Assembly (NCBI RefSeq): GCF_000613245.1
Contig: NZ_HG964936.1
Coordinates: 900,821 to 964,820, forward strand
Source: Mycobacterium asiaticum DSM 44297
Lineage (GTDB): Bacteria; Actinomycetota; Actinomycetes; Mycobacteriales; Mycobacteriaceae
DNA: 64,000 bases
Reading direction: 5' to 3'
Part shown: one piece after another, positions 17,997-27,010 of the stretch
Layout: each line of letters opens with the position of its first letter
Position numbering within the stretch: position 1 is the stretch's first letter
The notes under the pieces: model-generated
What the model saw: the letters and a program-made list of their open reading frames with translations, nothing else
What the model was told of the DNA's origin: nothing
Database searches by the model: none
Position numbers and translations under genes: made by a program

Positions 17997-19717
17997 GCCG
18001 ATTCGACTATGACGTGCTCGTTATCGGATCCGGTTTCGGCGGCAGCGTCACCGCCCTGCGCCTGAGCGAAAAAGGTTACCGCGTAGGCGTTCTCGAGGCG
18101 GGCCGACGGTTTGCCGATCAGGACTTCGCCAAGAACAACTGGCATATCCGGGATTACCTCTTCAAACCGTCGGTGGGCTGCTACGGCATCCAGCGGATCG
18201 ACGTGCTCTCCGACGCCGTCGTGCTCAGCGGCGCCGGAGTGGGCGGTGGCTCGCTGGTTTACGCCAACACGCTGTACCAACCGGACGATCCCTTCTACGC
18301 CGACCCGCGCTGGAGCCACATCACCGACTGGAAGGACGAGCTCGCGCCCTGGTACGACCAGGCCACCCGGATGCTCGGCGTCGAAACCTACCCGCGCACA
18401 ACGCCGTCGGACAAGGTGATGCTGAAGATCGCCACCGACCTGGGCGTCGCGGACTCCTTCCACGCCACCCGCGTCGGGGTGTGCTTCACCGACGCCGACG
18501 GTAAACCGGCCGCGCCCGGCGCCCCGGTCGGTGACCCGTATTTCGGTGGCGCCGGCCCGGACCGCAACGCGTGCCTGCACTGCGGCGAATGCATGACCGG
18601 CTGCCGGCACAACGCCAAGAACACCCTGGTCAAGAATTACCTTTACCTGGCCGAGAGATTGGGTGCCACGATCCACCCGCTGACCACCGTCGTCGACGTG
18701 CGGCCGCGGCCCGGCGGGGGATACGACGTCATTACGCGCCGGACCGGGGCCAAGCTGCGTCGGAGCCGCCAGACCTTCACCGCGGAGCAGGTGGTGTTCT
18801 CGGCTGCCGCGCTCGGCACCCAGCGGCTGCTGCACAAGTTGCGCGACGGCGGCAGCCTGCCGCACGTCTCGCCCCGGCTCGGGGAGCTGTCCCGGACCAA
18901 CTCCGAGGCGATCCTGGCCGTGCGGGCCCGCCGTGACGATGTGGACTATTCCGAGGGGGTGGCGATCACCTCGTCGATCCACCCGGACAACCACACCCAC
19001 GTGGAACCCTGCCGGTATGGGCACGATTCCAACCTGATGGGGTTGATGGGCACGGTCCTGGTCGACGGTGTGGATGGGCTGACGAGGGGGCGAGGCAGGT
19101 GGCGTACCGGCATGAAAGAGCTTGTGCGGCAGCGCCGTGACCTCCGACGCCTGCTCAACCCCAAGCGCTGGTCCGAACAGACCATCCCGCTGCTGGTGAT
19201 GCAGACCCACGACAACTCGCTGACCACCTACACCCGCCGCTGGCTGTTTGGGCGGCGCATGGTGACCCGGCAGGGCGTCGGGGACCCGAACCCGACCTGG
19301 ATCCCGGTGGGTCACGAGGTCGCCCGCCGCGCGGCCGAGCACCTGGACGGTATCGCCGGTGGCGCCTGGGCCGACCTGGCCGACATCCCGATGACCGGAC
19401 ACTTCATCGGCGGTTGCGTGATCGGCGAGACTCCGGACGACGGCGTGGTGGATCCCTACCACCGCATGCACCGGTATCCGGGGCTGCATGTGATCGACGG
19501 CTCCACGATCACCGCCAACCTGGGCGTGAACCCGTCGCTGACCATCACCGCGCTGGCCGAGCGCGCCACATCGCTGTGGCCCAACAAGGGGGAGCCGGAC
19601 CCGCGCCCGCCACTGGGCTCGTCGTACCGGCGCGTCCAACCCGTCGCCCCGAACCGCCCGGCCGTTCCGGCCACCGCACCGGGGGCATTGCGTGCTGAGC
19701 GGGACTACGCTTCATAG
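17993..19717 (+). CDS. GMC oxidoreductase resembling cholesterol oxidase ChoD
   Basis: From GTG 17993 (574 residues), an FAD flavoprotein of the GMC superfamily. It shows the FAD motif GSGFGG, the SGAGVGGGS loop, a cysteine cluster CLHCGECMTGC near 195-210, and the C-terminal GGCVIGETPDDGVVDPYHR plus NPSLTITALAE motifs of the ChoD type. M. tuberculosis ChoD (Rv3409c) is 578 residues and has another genomic context, so this is likely a paralogue. Calling it a steroid oxidase is an inference; the ChoD group has a debated substrate. A longer in-frame start inside the monooxygenase gene adds only Arg/Pro-rich noise. It is translationally coupled to the monooxygenase. Confidence 0.88.
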   Translation: MSRFDYDVLVIGSGFGGSVTALRLSEKGYRVGVLEAGRRFADQDFAKNNWHIRDYLFKPSVGCYGIQRIDVLSDAVVLSGAGVGGGSLVYANTLYQPDDPFYADPRWSHITDWKDELAPWYDQATRMLGVETYPRTTPSDKVMLKIATDLGVADSFHATRVGVCFTDADGKPAAPGAPVGDPYFGGAGPDRNACLHCGECMTGCRHNAKNTLVKNYLYLAERLGATIHPLTTVVDVRPRPGGGYDVITRRTGAKLRRSRQTFTAEQVVFSAAALGTQRLLHKLRDGGSLPHVSPRLGELSRTNSEAILAVRARRDDVDYSEGVAITSSIHPDNHTHVEPCRYGHDSNLMGLMGTVLVDGVDGLTRGRGRWRTGMKELVRQRRDLRRLLNPKRWSEQTIPLLVMQTHDNSLTTYTRRWLFGRRMVTRQGVGDPNPTWIPVGHEVARRAAEHLDGIAGGAWADLADIPMTGHFIGGCVIGETPDDGVVDPYHRMHRYPGLHVIDGSTITANLGVNPSLTITALAERATSLWPNKGEPDPRPPLGSSYRRVQPVAPNRPAVPATAPGALRAERDYAS

Positions 19718-20255
19718 CGTGCTCGCTGCTTTCGGATTCGAATCCCTCGGCGTGGTGGTCGGGGACATGTATTTCGTCGATCCCTCACCGATGACCGGTC
19801 AGGAAACTCCCGAACGGGGAGTGCGCCTGGAACTTCGCCTCGTCGACCGCGACAAACCCCAGGGCTCGATCTATGCCGGCATCCCCATCGCCTTCGCCCG
19901 CCCAGTGTGGCGGGTCGACCTGTTCGGCTCCACCGAGAGTCCGCCCGGGACGCTCGATCGGGCCCATCACCACCCGCGTTTTGACGGCTGGGAACCGGGG
20001 CGCAGGCACTTTGTGCCCGAGCTGTCCGCCGACCCGGTGTCCTGGCTGGCGGGCCAGCTGGCCGACCCGGCCGCGGTGCTGGAGCGGGCCGGTGTCGACC
20101 TGGACGAGGTCACCGAGGCCGACCTGACCGGCCTGGCGGCGGCGGCCCCGGAAATCGTCGCCTCGGTGAAGCGGATGCTCGACGGTGTGCGCGACGGCGA
20201 ACTCGCCCCGGCGCCCGCCGAACCGGTGGCCGCCGCGCGCACCGGCTGGCTCTGA
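19692..20255 (+). CDS. Hypothetical protein in the oxidoreductase operon
   Basis: I do not recognise this family. The product is 187 residues from GTG 19692, or 178 from GTG 19719, which lies just after the preceding stop and is equally plausible. A middle part with regularly spaced hydrophobics (VRLELRLVDRDKPQGSIYAG, ARPVWRVDLFGS) suggests a beta-rich fold; the C-terminal quarter is Ala-rich and helical. No signal peptide, membrane span or catalytic motif is visible. Overlap with the ChoD-like gene and a 12-base gap to the next indicate operon membership. Confidence 0.7.
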   Translation: MLSGTTLHSVLAAFGFESLGVVVGDMYFVDPSPMTGQETPERGVRLELRLVDRDKPQGSIYAGIPIAFARPVWRVDLFGSTESPPGTLDRAHHHPRFDGWEPGRRHFVPELSADPVSWLAGQLADPAAVLERAGVDLDEVTEADLTGLAAAAPEIVASVKRMLDGVRDGELAPAPAEPVAAARTGWL

Positions 20256-20267
20256 GCTACCCGCCGA

Positions 20268-21131
20268 ATGACTCCCGTCGTCATCGAGTGCGCGATCAAC
20301 GGCGTCACCTCGAAGGCGACGAATCCCCATGTGCCGGTGGAACCCTCGGAAATCGCCGCGGATGCCCTGGCCTGCATAGCGGCAGGTGCGGCGATCATTC
20401 ACAACCACATCGACCTGTACGGCGTCAGCCTCGAGCGGGTTGTTGAGCGCTACCTGGAGGGATGGCGGCCCATCCTCGAGGCTCGCCCGGACGCCCTGCT
20501 GTACCCGACGATTCACTTCGAACAGGGTTTCTCGATCTCCTACGAACATTTGATTCCGCTCGCCACCGCCGGCATGCGCGTCGGTCTGACCGACCCCGGC
20601 TCGGTCAATCTCGGCGGGGTCGACAACGGCATACCCACGGGTGATCTGGTCTACCGCAACTCATTTGAGACGATCGGTCGCGCCTTCGACATCTGCCGCG
20701 AGGCCAAACTGGGACCCAGCTTGGCCATCTATGAACCCGGCTTCTTGCGGGCCGCACTCGCTTGGTGGCGCGCGGGCAGGCTGCCGCAGGGGGCGATGGT
20801 CAAGCTCTACTTCTCCACCGAACAGGGTTATCTTGGAGCGCCTTTCGGGCTACCGCCCACCGAACGCGCCCTCGATGCCTATCTGGAAATGCTGGACGGA
20901 TGTGACCTGCCGTGGGCCGTGTCGATCGTCGGCGGCGACCTGTGTGCCCACCCGATCGCCGAACGGGCACTCGCCCGCGGCGGACACCTGCATCTGGGAC
21001 TCGAGTTCTATCGTGGCGACCGTATGCCGACCAATGTCGAGTTGGTCAGCGAGGCTGTGGCCCTCTGCCAACGGGTGGGCCGTACCGTTGCGACTCCCGA
21101 TCAGGCCGTAGAGATTCTCGGACTGCCCTAG
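20268..21131 (+). CDS. BKACE family protein (beta-keto acid cleavage enzyme, DUF849)
   Basis: A 287-residue TIM-barrel enzyme of the BKACE family, which uses acetyl-CoA and a metal (usually zinc) to cleave a beta-keto acid into acetoacetate and a CoA ester. It begins with VVIECAINGVTSK and has the metal-binding IIHNHID motif (about 43-49); a late SIVGGDLCAHPIAERALARGG segment also matches. The exact keto acid cannot be read from sequence. In context it could process the product of the upstream Baeyer-Villiger and alcohol/sterol oxidation steps. Confidence 0.82.
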   Translation: MTPVVIECAINGVTSKATNPHVPVEPSEIAADALACIAAGAAIIHNHIDLYGVSLERVVERYLEGWRPILEARPDALLYPTIHFEQGFSISYEHLIPLATAGMRVGLTDPGSVNLGGVDNGIPTGDLVYRNSFETIGRAFDICREAKLGPSLAIYEPGFLRAALAWWRAGRLPQGAMVKLYFSTEQGYLGAPFGLPPTERALDAYLEMLDGCDLPWAVSIVGGDLCAHPIAERALARGGHLHLGLEFYRGDRMPTNVELVSEAVALCQRVGRTVATPDQAVEILGLP

Positions 21132-21165
21132 CGGCAAACGTCCAACGGCGAGTACATCTAGATCC

Positions 21166-22719
21166 GTGGCAGCGTACGACTACATCGTGGTGGGGGCCGG
21201 GTCCGCCGGGTGTGCGGTGGCTGGAAGGTTGGCCGCTGAATCTGGGGCGCGGGTGTTGCTGATCGAAGCCGGCGGTTCGGATCGACGATTGGAAGTGCGA
21301 GCGCCGCTGGCGAGCATCCGGCAGTTCGGGACCTCGCTGGACTGGAACTACGAAACCGAGCCGGAACCCGGTTGCGCCGGTCGCCGGATTCCCCTGCACG
21401 CCGGTCGCGTGCTAGGCGGTACCAGCGCAATGAACATGATGTTGTGGGTCAAGGGCAGCAACCTCGACTACGACGGCTGGCAGCTGCCCGGTTGGTCGTG
21501 GCAGGAGGTGGCGCCGGTATTCGCGCGGATTGAGCAGGGGCCGATGCGAATTGGCCGATTGCCTTATCCCGACGAGGTGTCCAAGCGCTTCGTCGCGGCG
21601 GCGCGTGCGGCCGGTGTCCGTGCCAACGACGACGTCAGCGGACCCGAGCTGGAGGGAGCGGCGATCGCTCCCGTCACCATTCACAACGGCCAACGCTGGA
21701 GCACGCCACGCGGCTATCTCCAACGTCGCAAGAACCTGACGATTCTCACCAAGACCGAGGTCCAGCGGGTGATCATCCGCAACGGTCGCGCGGTCGGTGT
21801 CGAATACTCGCGTGGAAAAAGGCGCCACGGGCGCGTGCAGCAAGCTTTCGCCGACCAACAAGTCGTTATCAGCGCAGGCGCCTACCGCTCGCCGCACCTG
21901 TTGCAGCTGTCGGGCATTGGTCCGGCTGACCACCTGCGCAGCGTCGGAATCACCCCGGTCGTCGACAGCCCCCGCGTCGGCAAGGGCCTGACCGATCACC
22001 CGCACGCCTGGGCTATCTGGTCTCTTGCGCCCGGCTATGTCGGCTTGTCGGACACCACCCACCCGAAGTGGTTGCTGCAGTGGCTCTTCGGCCGAAGGGG
22101 CAAGTTCGCCAATAGCGTGGTCGAGGCGGTCGCCCATATCCGGTCGGCGGCCGACCTCCCGGCATGCGACTTTCAGGTGATGACCTGCCTCGCCGATGCC
22201 ACGGTGGATCCGAGCTCGGGAAAGCTCGAGCCCGCGTTGTCCATCGGGCACTCGTACTGGACACCCAAGAGCCGCGGCAGCGTCCTCGTCCGTTCATCGG
22301 ATCCCGCAACGCCACCGGCCATCCGGATGAACCTGCTCACCGAACGCGGCGATGTCGAAGCGCTCATCCGGGCGGTGCAGGGCACCCGCGAACTCATGCG
22401 CTCCGACCCGATCGCTTCCTGTGTCGACCGCGAGCTTCTCCCGGGTCCGGGCAGTGACATCGAGACGCGCATCAGGGAGACGACCATCACGACGTACCAC
22501 CCGGCCTGCACTGTCGCGATGGGCAATCAACCTGACAGCCCCCTCGACGAGCAGCTGCGGGTGCGCGGTGTGGACAATCTCCGCGTCGCCGACGCGTCGG
22601 CGCTGCCGCGGATTCCCCGAGCCAACACCAACGCCGCCTCGATCCTGATCGGCGAACGTTGCGCGGACTTCCTGCTGGCCGTATCTCCTGCCCGCCACTC
22701 GGTAACCGCGAGCGACTAG
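21166..22719 (+). CDS. GMC oxidoreductase (choline/alcohol dehydrogenase-like)
   Basis: A 517-residue FAD-dependent alcohol dehydrogenase or oxidase. N-terminal IVVGAGSAGCAVAGRLA and LLIEAGG bind FAD; GRVLGGTSAMNMM is the GMC signature 1 region; the second signature is near GAYRSPHLLQLSGIGP; and the C-terminal part carries TYHPACTVAMG and RVADASALPRIPRANTNAAS, with the catalytic His in the former. It is a subfamily distinct from the ChoD-like gene at 17993. Same strand and 34-base spacing from the BKACE gene suggest it is the last gene of the AraC-linked operon. Substrate unknown. Confidence 0.88.
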   Translation: MAAYDYIVVGAGSAGCAVAGRLAAESGARVLLIEAGGSDRRLEVRAPLASIRQFGTSLDWNYETEPEPGCAGRRIPLHAGRVLGGTSAMNMMLWVKGSNLDYDGWQLPGWSWQEVAPVFARIEQGPMRIGRLPYPDEVSKRFVAAARAAGVRANDDVSGPELEGAAIAPVTIHNGQRWSTPRGYLQRRKNLTILTKTEVQRVIIRNGRAVGVEYSRGKRRHGRVQQAFADQQVVISAGAYRSPHLLQLSGIGPADHLRSVGITPVVDSPRVGKGLTDHPHAWAIWSLAPGYVGLSDTTHPKWLLQWLFGRRGKFANSVVEAVAHIRSAADLPACDFQVMTCLADATVDPSSGKLEPALSIGHSYWTPKSRGSVLVRSSDPATPPAIRMNLLTERGDVEALIRAVQGTRELMRSDPIASCVDRELLPGPGSDIETRIRETTITTYHPACTVAMGNQPDSPLDEQLRVRGVDNLRVADASALPRIPRANTNAASILIGERCADFLLAVSPARHSVTASD

Positions 22720-22720
22720 G

Positions 22721-23209
22721 TCACACGACCTTCGTCGCCAGCGCAGCCAACTTGGCGTCCAGTTGCTCGGCAGCGCTGCGCAATTCGGGATTGTCCTCGA
22801 CCACCATCAACGACGACGGCTTGACGTAGGTGAGGCTGGCGCCGCCGGGCTCGTCCAGGATCAGCAGCTCGACCGGCGCGAACAATCCCGCGCTGACGTC
22901 GTGGCGCAGCATGGTGATCGCGATCAGGGGGTTGCCGAGGATCACCCGCAGTACCTTGCGGTCGATACCGGCATTGCTGATCCAGGCGCCGTGGTCGATC
23001 AGGCCGAACAGCATGAATCCGCTTGGTCCGACGCGGGGTTCCACCTGTTTCCGGTAGGAATCCCAGTCGGCATTACGCGTGGCGATGTCGCCGATGGGCA
23101 CCGGCTTCTCGCCGATGTCGGCAAGCAGGGCCGCGACGAGTTCGTCGTAACTCTTGGTGCTCTGGTAGCGCAGCCGCACTCCGTCGAAGCGGGTTTCAGA
23201 CGCGGACAT
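22721..23209 (-). CDS. DUF302-like small protein
   Basis: From ATG 23209 the product is 162 residues. The pattern (SYDELVAALLADIG near the start, GPSGFMLFGLIDHGAWI in the middle, GNPLIAITMLRHDVSAGLFAPVELLI) is that of DUF302 domains, whose function is unknown and which may bind small ligands. It overlaps the nitrilase stop by 14 bases and so is co-translated with nitrilase and probably thiolase. The first 11 residues of a longer frame (from 23242) are not convincing. Confidence 0.78.
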   Translation of the reverse strand: MSASETRFDGVRLRYQSTKSYDELVAALLADIGEKPVPIGDIATRNADWDSYRKQVEPRVGPSGFMLFGLIDHGAWISNAGIDRKVLRVILGNPLIAITMLRHDVSAGLFAPVELLILDEPGGASLTYVKPSSLMVVEDNPELRSAAEQLDAKLAALATKVV

Positions 23210-24158
23210 AGTTGGCCTCCTCGGGAAATTCGAGCCGCTCATGCACTTGGGCAGCGGGGGTACGGTCCACCAGCAGGCTCAGCAGATCAGGGCGGCTGTA
23301 GTGTCCGCTGGCGTCCATCTGAGCCTTGCGGGCATCGATCAACGTGAAGTCGAGATCGGCGATAACCTCACCCTGCCCGGAGCGCAGCGGCTCACCCAGC
23401 AATTCGCCATGCGGTGACACGATCGCGGTAAAACAGCCGCCGGAAATCGGCCCAATCGGGGCGCCGGTGTCGGCCATCAGCTGGGCCTGCTGATCCGCGT
23501 CGAGCCAGGCGGTGGCGTTGACGACGAACGCACCCGACTCGAGTGCGTGATTGCGCACGCTGAGCTCTGTTTGCCGGGCAAACAACTCGCCGCCGAACGA
23601 GCCGGGAAACATGCCTGAGTGGATCTGTTCACCGTCGGCGATCAGGGCATACCGGGCCAGGGGGTTGTAGTGCTCCCAGCACGCCAACTGACCGATCCGC
23701 CCGACCGCACTGTCGACCGCTCGTAATCCGCTGCCATCGCCCTGCCCCCAGATGATCTTCTCGTGGTAGGTCGGAGTGATCTTGCGTCGGCGCTGGATCA
23801 ACGTCCCGTCGGCGTCGAACAACAACTGCGTGTTGTACAACGAACCACCGTCGCGCTCGGTCACCCCGACGGACACCACCATGTGGGCGGCGCGGGCCGC
23901 GGCACCGATGGCCTCCACCTCTGGCGAGGGGATCGTGACCGCCTGATCCATCAACTTCAGGTGTTCGGCCCGCAGTTCGAACGGGCGTTGCACGAAGGTG
24001 AAGTACGGGTAGTACGGAATGACGGTCTCGGGGAAGGTAGCGAACTGGACACCCCGTAGACCGAGCTCCTCGATCTTGGCGACCACCCGTTCCACAGTGG
24101 CTTCCCGGCTGTACAGCACCGGACTGATTTGCACTGCGGCGGCACGGATTACGGTCAT
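23196..24158 (-). CDS. Nitrilase family hydrolase
   Basis: Carbon-nitrogen hydrolase that probably converts a nitrile to its acid plus ammonia. Starting at ATG 24158, which has AAAGAGGT upstream, it is 320 residues. The Glu-Lys-Cys triad is visible: FATFPETVIPYYP (Glu), RRRKITPTYHEK (Lys) and GQLACWEHYNPL (Cys). The length and CWEHYNPL context fit true nitrilases better than amidases. A start at 24224 would add only an Arg/His-rich stretch. It lies 14 bases after the thiolase and overlaps the DUF302 gene, so the three form an operon. Confidence 0.9.
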   Translation of the reverse strand: MTVIRAAAVQISPVLYSREATVERVVAKIEELGLRGVQFATFPETVIPYYPYFTFVQRPFELRAEHLKLMDQAVTIPSPEVEAIGAAARAAHMVVSVGVTERDGGSLYNTQLLFDADGTLIQRRRKITPTYHEKIIWGQGDGSGLRAVDSAVGRIGQLACWEHYNPLARYALIADGEQIHSGMFPGSFGGELFARQTELSVRNHALESGAFVVNATAWLDADQQAQLMADTGAPIGPISGGCFTAIVSPHGELLGEPLRSGQGEVIADLDFTLIDARKAQMDASGHYSRPDLLSLLVDRTPAAQVHERLEFPEEANYVRV

Positions 24159-24172
24159 GATCCGACCTCTTT

Positions 24173-25348
24173 CTAGACGAGCCGCTCGATAATGGTGGCG
24201 TTCGCCATGCCGCCGCCTTCGCACATCGTCTGCAGGCCGTAGCGGCCGCCGCGCTGCTCGAGGGCATTTACCAGGGTGGTCATGATGCGTGCGCCGCTGG
24301 CCCCCAAGGGGTGGCCGATCGCGATTGCACCACCGTTGACATTGGTCTTCGCCAGATCAGCTCCGGTGTCATGCGCCCACGCCAGCACCACGGGTGCAAA
24401 CGCCTCGTTGACCTCGAACAGGTCGATGTCGGCCAGCGTCAAACCGGCTCGCTGCAGCACCTTTTCGGTGGCGGGGATGACGCCGGTCAGCATGTACAGC
24501 GGGTCCGAGCCGACCGCGGTGGCGGTGTGGATGCGGGCCAGCGGCCGCAGGCCGTGCTGCTTGGCGAACTCTCCACTGGTGATCAGTACCGCGGCGCTGC
24601 CATCGGACAGCGGGGAGGAGTTGCCCGGGGTGATCGCCCAGTTGATCTGGGGGAACCGCGCGGCCACGGCTTCGCTGTAGAACGCCGGCTTGAGCCCGGA
24701 CAGGGTGTCGACCGTGGTGCCGGGACGGATGATCTCGTCGGTGGAAAGCCCGGCGATCGGGATCAGCTCGTTGTCGAACAGGCCTTCCTTGGTGGCGCGG
24801 GCGGCCTTCTCGTGGCTGGCCGCGGAAAATTCGTCGAGCTGGGCGCGTGAGAGCCCCCACTTCGCGGCGATCAGTTCGGCGCTGATGCCCTGCGGCACCA
24901 GGCCCTCGGGGTAGCGCGCGGCCATGTCCGCGCCGAACGGGTTGCTGCCGGGCAGCACCGAGGTGCCCATCGGGACGCGGCTCATCGATTCCACGCCACC
25001 GGCGATCACGACGTCGTAGGCGCCGGCGATGACGCCCTGGGCGGCAAAGCTGATGGCTTGCTGGCTGCTGCCACACTGCCGGTCGACGGTGGTGCCAGGG
25101 ACCGACTCGGGGAAACCGGCTCCGAGCAACGCGTTGCGGGCGATGTTGACGGCCTGGTCGCCGACTTGGGTGACCGCGCCGGCAATGACATCGTCGACGA
25201 GCGCTGGGTCGACGCCAGTGCGGGCCACTACTTCACGCAGGCAGTGGGCGAGCAGGTCGGCGGGCAGCACGTCGTGCAGGGCGCCGTTGGCCTTGCCTTT
25301 GCCGATGGGGGTGCGGACAGCGCCGACGATCACGGCGTCACGGGACAT
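24173..25348 (-). CDS. Acetyl-CoA acyltransferase (thiolase, FadA-type)
   Basis: Thiolytic cleavage of 3-ketoacyl-CoA, or the reverse condensation. From ATG 25348, with a strong AGGAGGAG ribosome site, it is 391 residues, the normal thiolase length. The nucleophilic Cys is in TTVDRQCGSSQQA (about residue 89); the second set is VNGGAIAIGHPLGASGAR (His) and MCEGGGMANA (general-base Cys). Divergent from the HxlR gene across an AT-richer intergenic region with an inverted repeat, so regulation by that protein is likely. Fatty-acid or steroid side-chain catabolism is plausible. Confidence 0.93.
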   Translation of the reverse strand: MSRDAVIVGAVRTPIGKGKANGALHDVLPADLLAHCLREVVARTGVDPALVDDVIAGAVTQVGDQAVNIARNALLGAGFPESVPGTTVDRQCGSSQQAISFAAQGVIAGAYDVVIAGGVESMSRVPMGTSVLPGSNPFGADMAARYPEGLVPQGISAELIAAKWGLSRAQLDEFSAASHEKAARATKEGLFDNELIPIAGLSTDEIIRPGTTVDTLSGLKPAFYSEAVAARFPQINWAITPGNSSPLSDGSAAVLITSGEFAKQHGLRPLARIHTATAVGSDPLYMLTGVIPATEKVLQRAGLTLADIDLFEVNEAFAPVVLAWAHDTGADLAKTNVNGGAIAIGHPLGASGARIMTTLVNALEQRGGRYGLQTMCEGGGMANATIIERLV

Positions 25349-25386
25349 GGCTCCTCCTTGAGCTGGGTACATATCACTGTACTCAG

Positions 25387-25405
25387 CTATAACAGCTAGG
25401 TATAG
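25387..25405. promoter_or_regulatory. Inverted repeat between thiolase and HxlR genes
   Basis: CTATA and TATAG arms separated by nine bases, with AGCTA occurring twice between and around them, lie in the 88-base gap between two divergent starts. The stretch is unusually AT-rich for this genome and could hold both promoters. Binding by the adjacent HxlR-type protein is inferred from divergent placement only. Confidence 0.45.
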
Positions 25406-25436
25406 TGAAAGCAACCCAGACTGAGGAGTGATTTGC

Positions 25437-25913
25437 GTGACAATGCTGCAGGGGGCCCTTGCCGATCGCGACTCCTGGTCGGCGATCGGCGAGTGTGCGA
25501 TCGAGAAGACCATGACCGTGGTGGGCACCAAGTCGGCCATGCTGATCATGCGCGAGGCGTACTACGGCACCACCCGGTTCGACGACTTCGCCCGCCGGGT
25601 CGGCATCACGAAAGCCGCGACCGCGGCGCGATTGGCCGAACTCGTCGACCTCGGCCTGCTGAGCCGCCGGCCGTATCGGGAGCCCGGGCAGCGCAGCCGT
25701 GACGAGTATGTGCTGACAGCAGCCGGGGAGGAGTTCATGCCGGTGGTGTGGTCGATGTTCCAGTGGGGGCAGCGGCACCTGCCGGGCCGGCACCGGCTGC
25801 GGCTGACGCATGTGGGCTGCGGAGCCGATGCCGCTGTCGAGATACGGTGCACCGAAGGGCATTTGGTTGCCCCCGACGAACTCGGCGTGCGGCTGGCGAA
25901 GTCGCGAAGCTAG
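25437..25913 (+). CDS. HxlR-family winged-helix transcriptional regulator
   Basis: From GTG 25437, which has GAGGAG eight bases upstream, the product is 158 residues. It shows the HxlR pattern: a Cys near the N-terminus (GECAIEKTMTVVG), then a helix-turn-helix with TTRFDDFARRVGITKAATAARLAELVDLGLLSRRPY and the wing ending SRDEYVLTAAGEEFMPV. Alternative starts are GTG 25428 and ATG 25443. Some HxlR proteins sense thiol-reactive electrophiles through this Cys. It probably represses or activates the divergent thiolase-nitrilase-DUF302 operon. Confidence 0.88.
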   Translation: MTMLQGALADRDSWSAIGECAIEKTMTVVGTKSAMLIMREAYYGTTRFDDFARRVGITKAATAARLAELVDLGLLSRRPYREPGQRSRDEYVLTAAGEEFMPVVWSMFQWGQRHLPGRHRLRLTHVGCGADAAVEIRCTEGHLVAPDELGVRLAKSRS

Positions 25914-26002
25914 CTGCCCCGGCCCTGCTTGCCGAACGTGCGGAGAATGCCACGTTCCTCGGCGTGTCGGCGTACATCTACGCACGTTCGGCGGACGCCG
26001 GG

Positions 26003-27010
26003 TCAGGTCTCCCTCAGAACGGCGAGCAGTCGCCGCGCCGCGGTGACCCGGCGCACCGCGGTACCCGTCAGCGCGTCCAGCGCACACTCGGGGTCGGCCG
26101 GCGGGCCCATGTGCCCGCAACCGCGGGGACAGTCCTCAATCGCCTCGGCCAGGTCGGCGAACGCCAACAACACGTCGTCAGGCTGAATATGGGCCAGCCC
26201 GAACGAGCGGATGCCCGGCGTATCAATCACCCAGCCGCCGTTCTCCAGCGGCAAGGCGACTGACTGAGTCGACGTGTGCCGCCCCCGCCCAATATCGGTG
26301 ACCAAGCCGACCGCCCGGTCGGCTTCTGGCACAAGACGATTCACCAACGTCGATTTGCCCACCCCGGAATGCCCGAGCAGCACCGTGATCTGCTCGTCAA
26401 GTAGATCGGCCACCGCGAGCAGCGGATCGTCGACGCCCGCGGCAACCACCGTCAGCTCCAAATCGACGAACTGCTCGGCGAACGGTTCTGGCGGTGCAAG
26501 GTCGGTCTTGGTTAGGCACAGAATCGGCCGCAGCCCACCGGCGTAGGCGGCAATCAGTGCCCGGTCCACCAGCCCGGTACGGGGCGGCGGGTCGGCCAGC
26601 GCTACCACCATCAACAGTTGGTCGGCGTTGGCGACCACCACCCGTTCGGTCGGGTCGGTGTCATCGGCGGTGCGCCGCAACACCGTTCGCCGCGGCCCGC
26701 GCCGCACAATGCGGGCCAGGGTATCGGCGCCGCCAGACAGATCGCCCACGATGTCGACGTCATCGCCGACCACGATCGGGGTGCGCCCGAGTTCGCGTGC
26801 ACGCATCGCGGTGACACGTCGATCCGGGCGCCCGCCCAACACACATCCCCAACGGCCGCGATCGACGCTGACCACCATGGCGGACTCGGCATCGGCGTGC
26901 TGCGGACGGGTCTTCGTCCGGGGCCGCGTCCGTTTCCCGGCGCGGACCTTGACGTCGGACTCGTCGTAGTCGCCAGGCCTCAAGCGCTGGATCCAACCAT
27001 CTCGCCCCAC
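26003..27010 (-). CDS. rsgA: Ribosome small-subunit GTPase RsgA (Rv3228-like)
   Basis: Circularly permuted GTPase assisting 30S subunit maturation. The 335 residues begin with a basic tail, then an OB-fold (about 45-110), then the GTPase motifs in permuted order: G4 CLTKTDL (about 165), G1 GHSGVGKST (about 214-222), G3 [11 protein letters not shown]-terminal zinc segment has [16 protein letters not shown]. The start GTG 27010 overlaps the end of aroA by 31 bases; both are transcribed leftward, so rsgA is coupled to aroA as in M. tuberculosis (Rv3227-Rv3228). Confidence 0.93.
   Translation of the reverse strand: MGRDGWIQRLRPGDYDESDVKVRAGKRTRPRTKTRPQHADAESAMVVSVDRGRWGCVLGGRPDRRVTAMRARELGRTPIVVGDDVDIVGDLSGGADTLARIVRRGPRRTVLRRTADDTDPTERVVVANADQLLMVVALADPPPRTGLVDRALIAAYAGGLRPILCLTKTDLAPPEPFAEQFVDLELTVVAAGVDDPLLAVADLLDEQITVLLGHSGVGKSTLVNRLVPEADRAVGLVTDIGRGRHTSTQSVALPLENGGWVIDTPGIRSFGLAHIQPDDVLLAFADLAEAIEDCPRGCGHMGPPADPECALDALTGTAVRRVTAARRLLAVLRET

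Noticed and set aside
16407..19639. Long antisense open frames opposite the monooxygenase and ChoD-like genes
   Set aside because: Low-complexity Arg/Gly/His/Val composition and no motifs; both sense genes show full family signatures.
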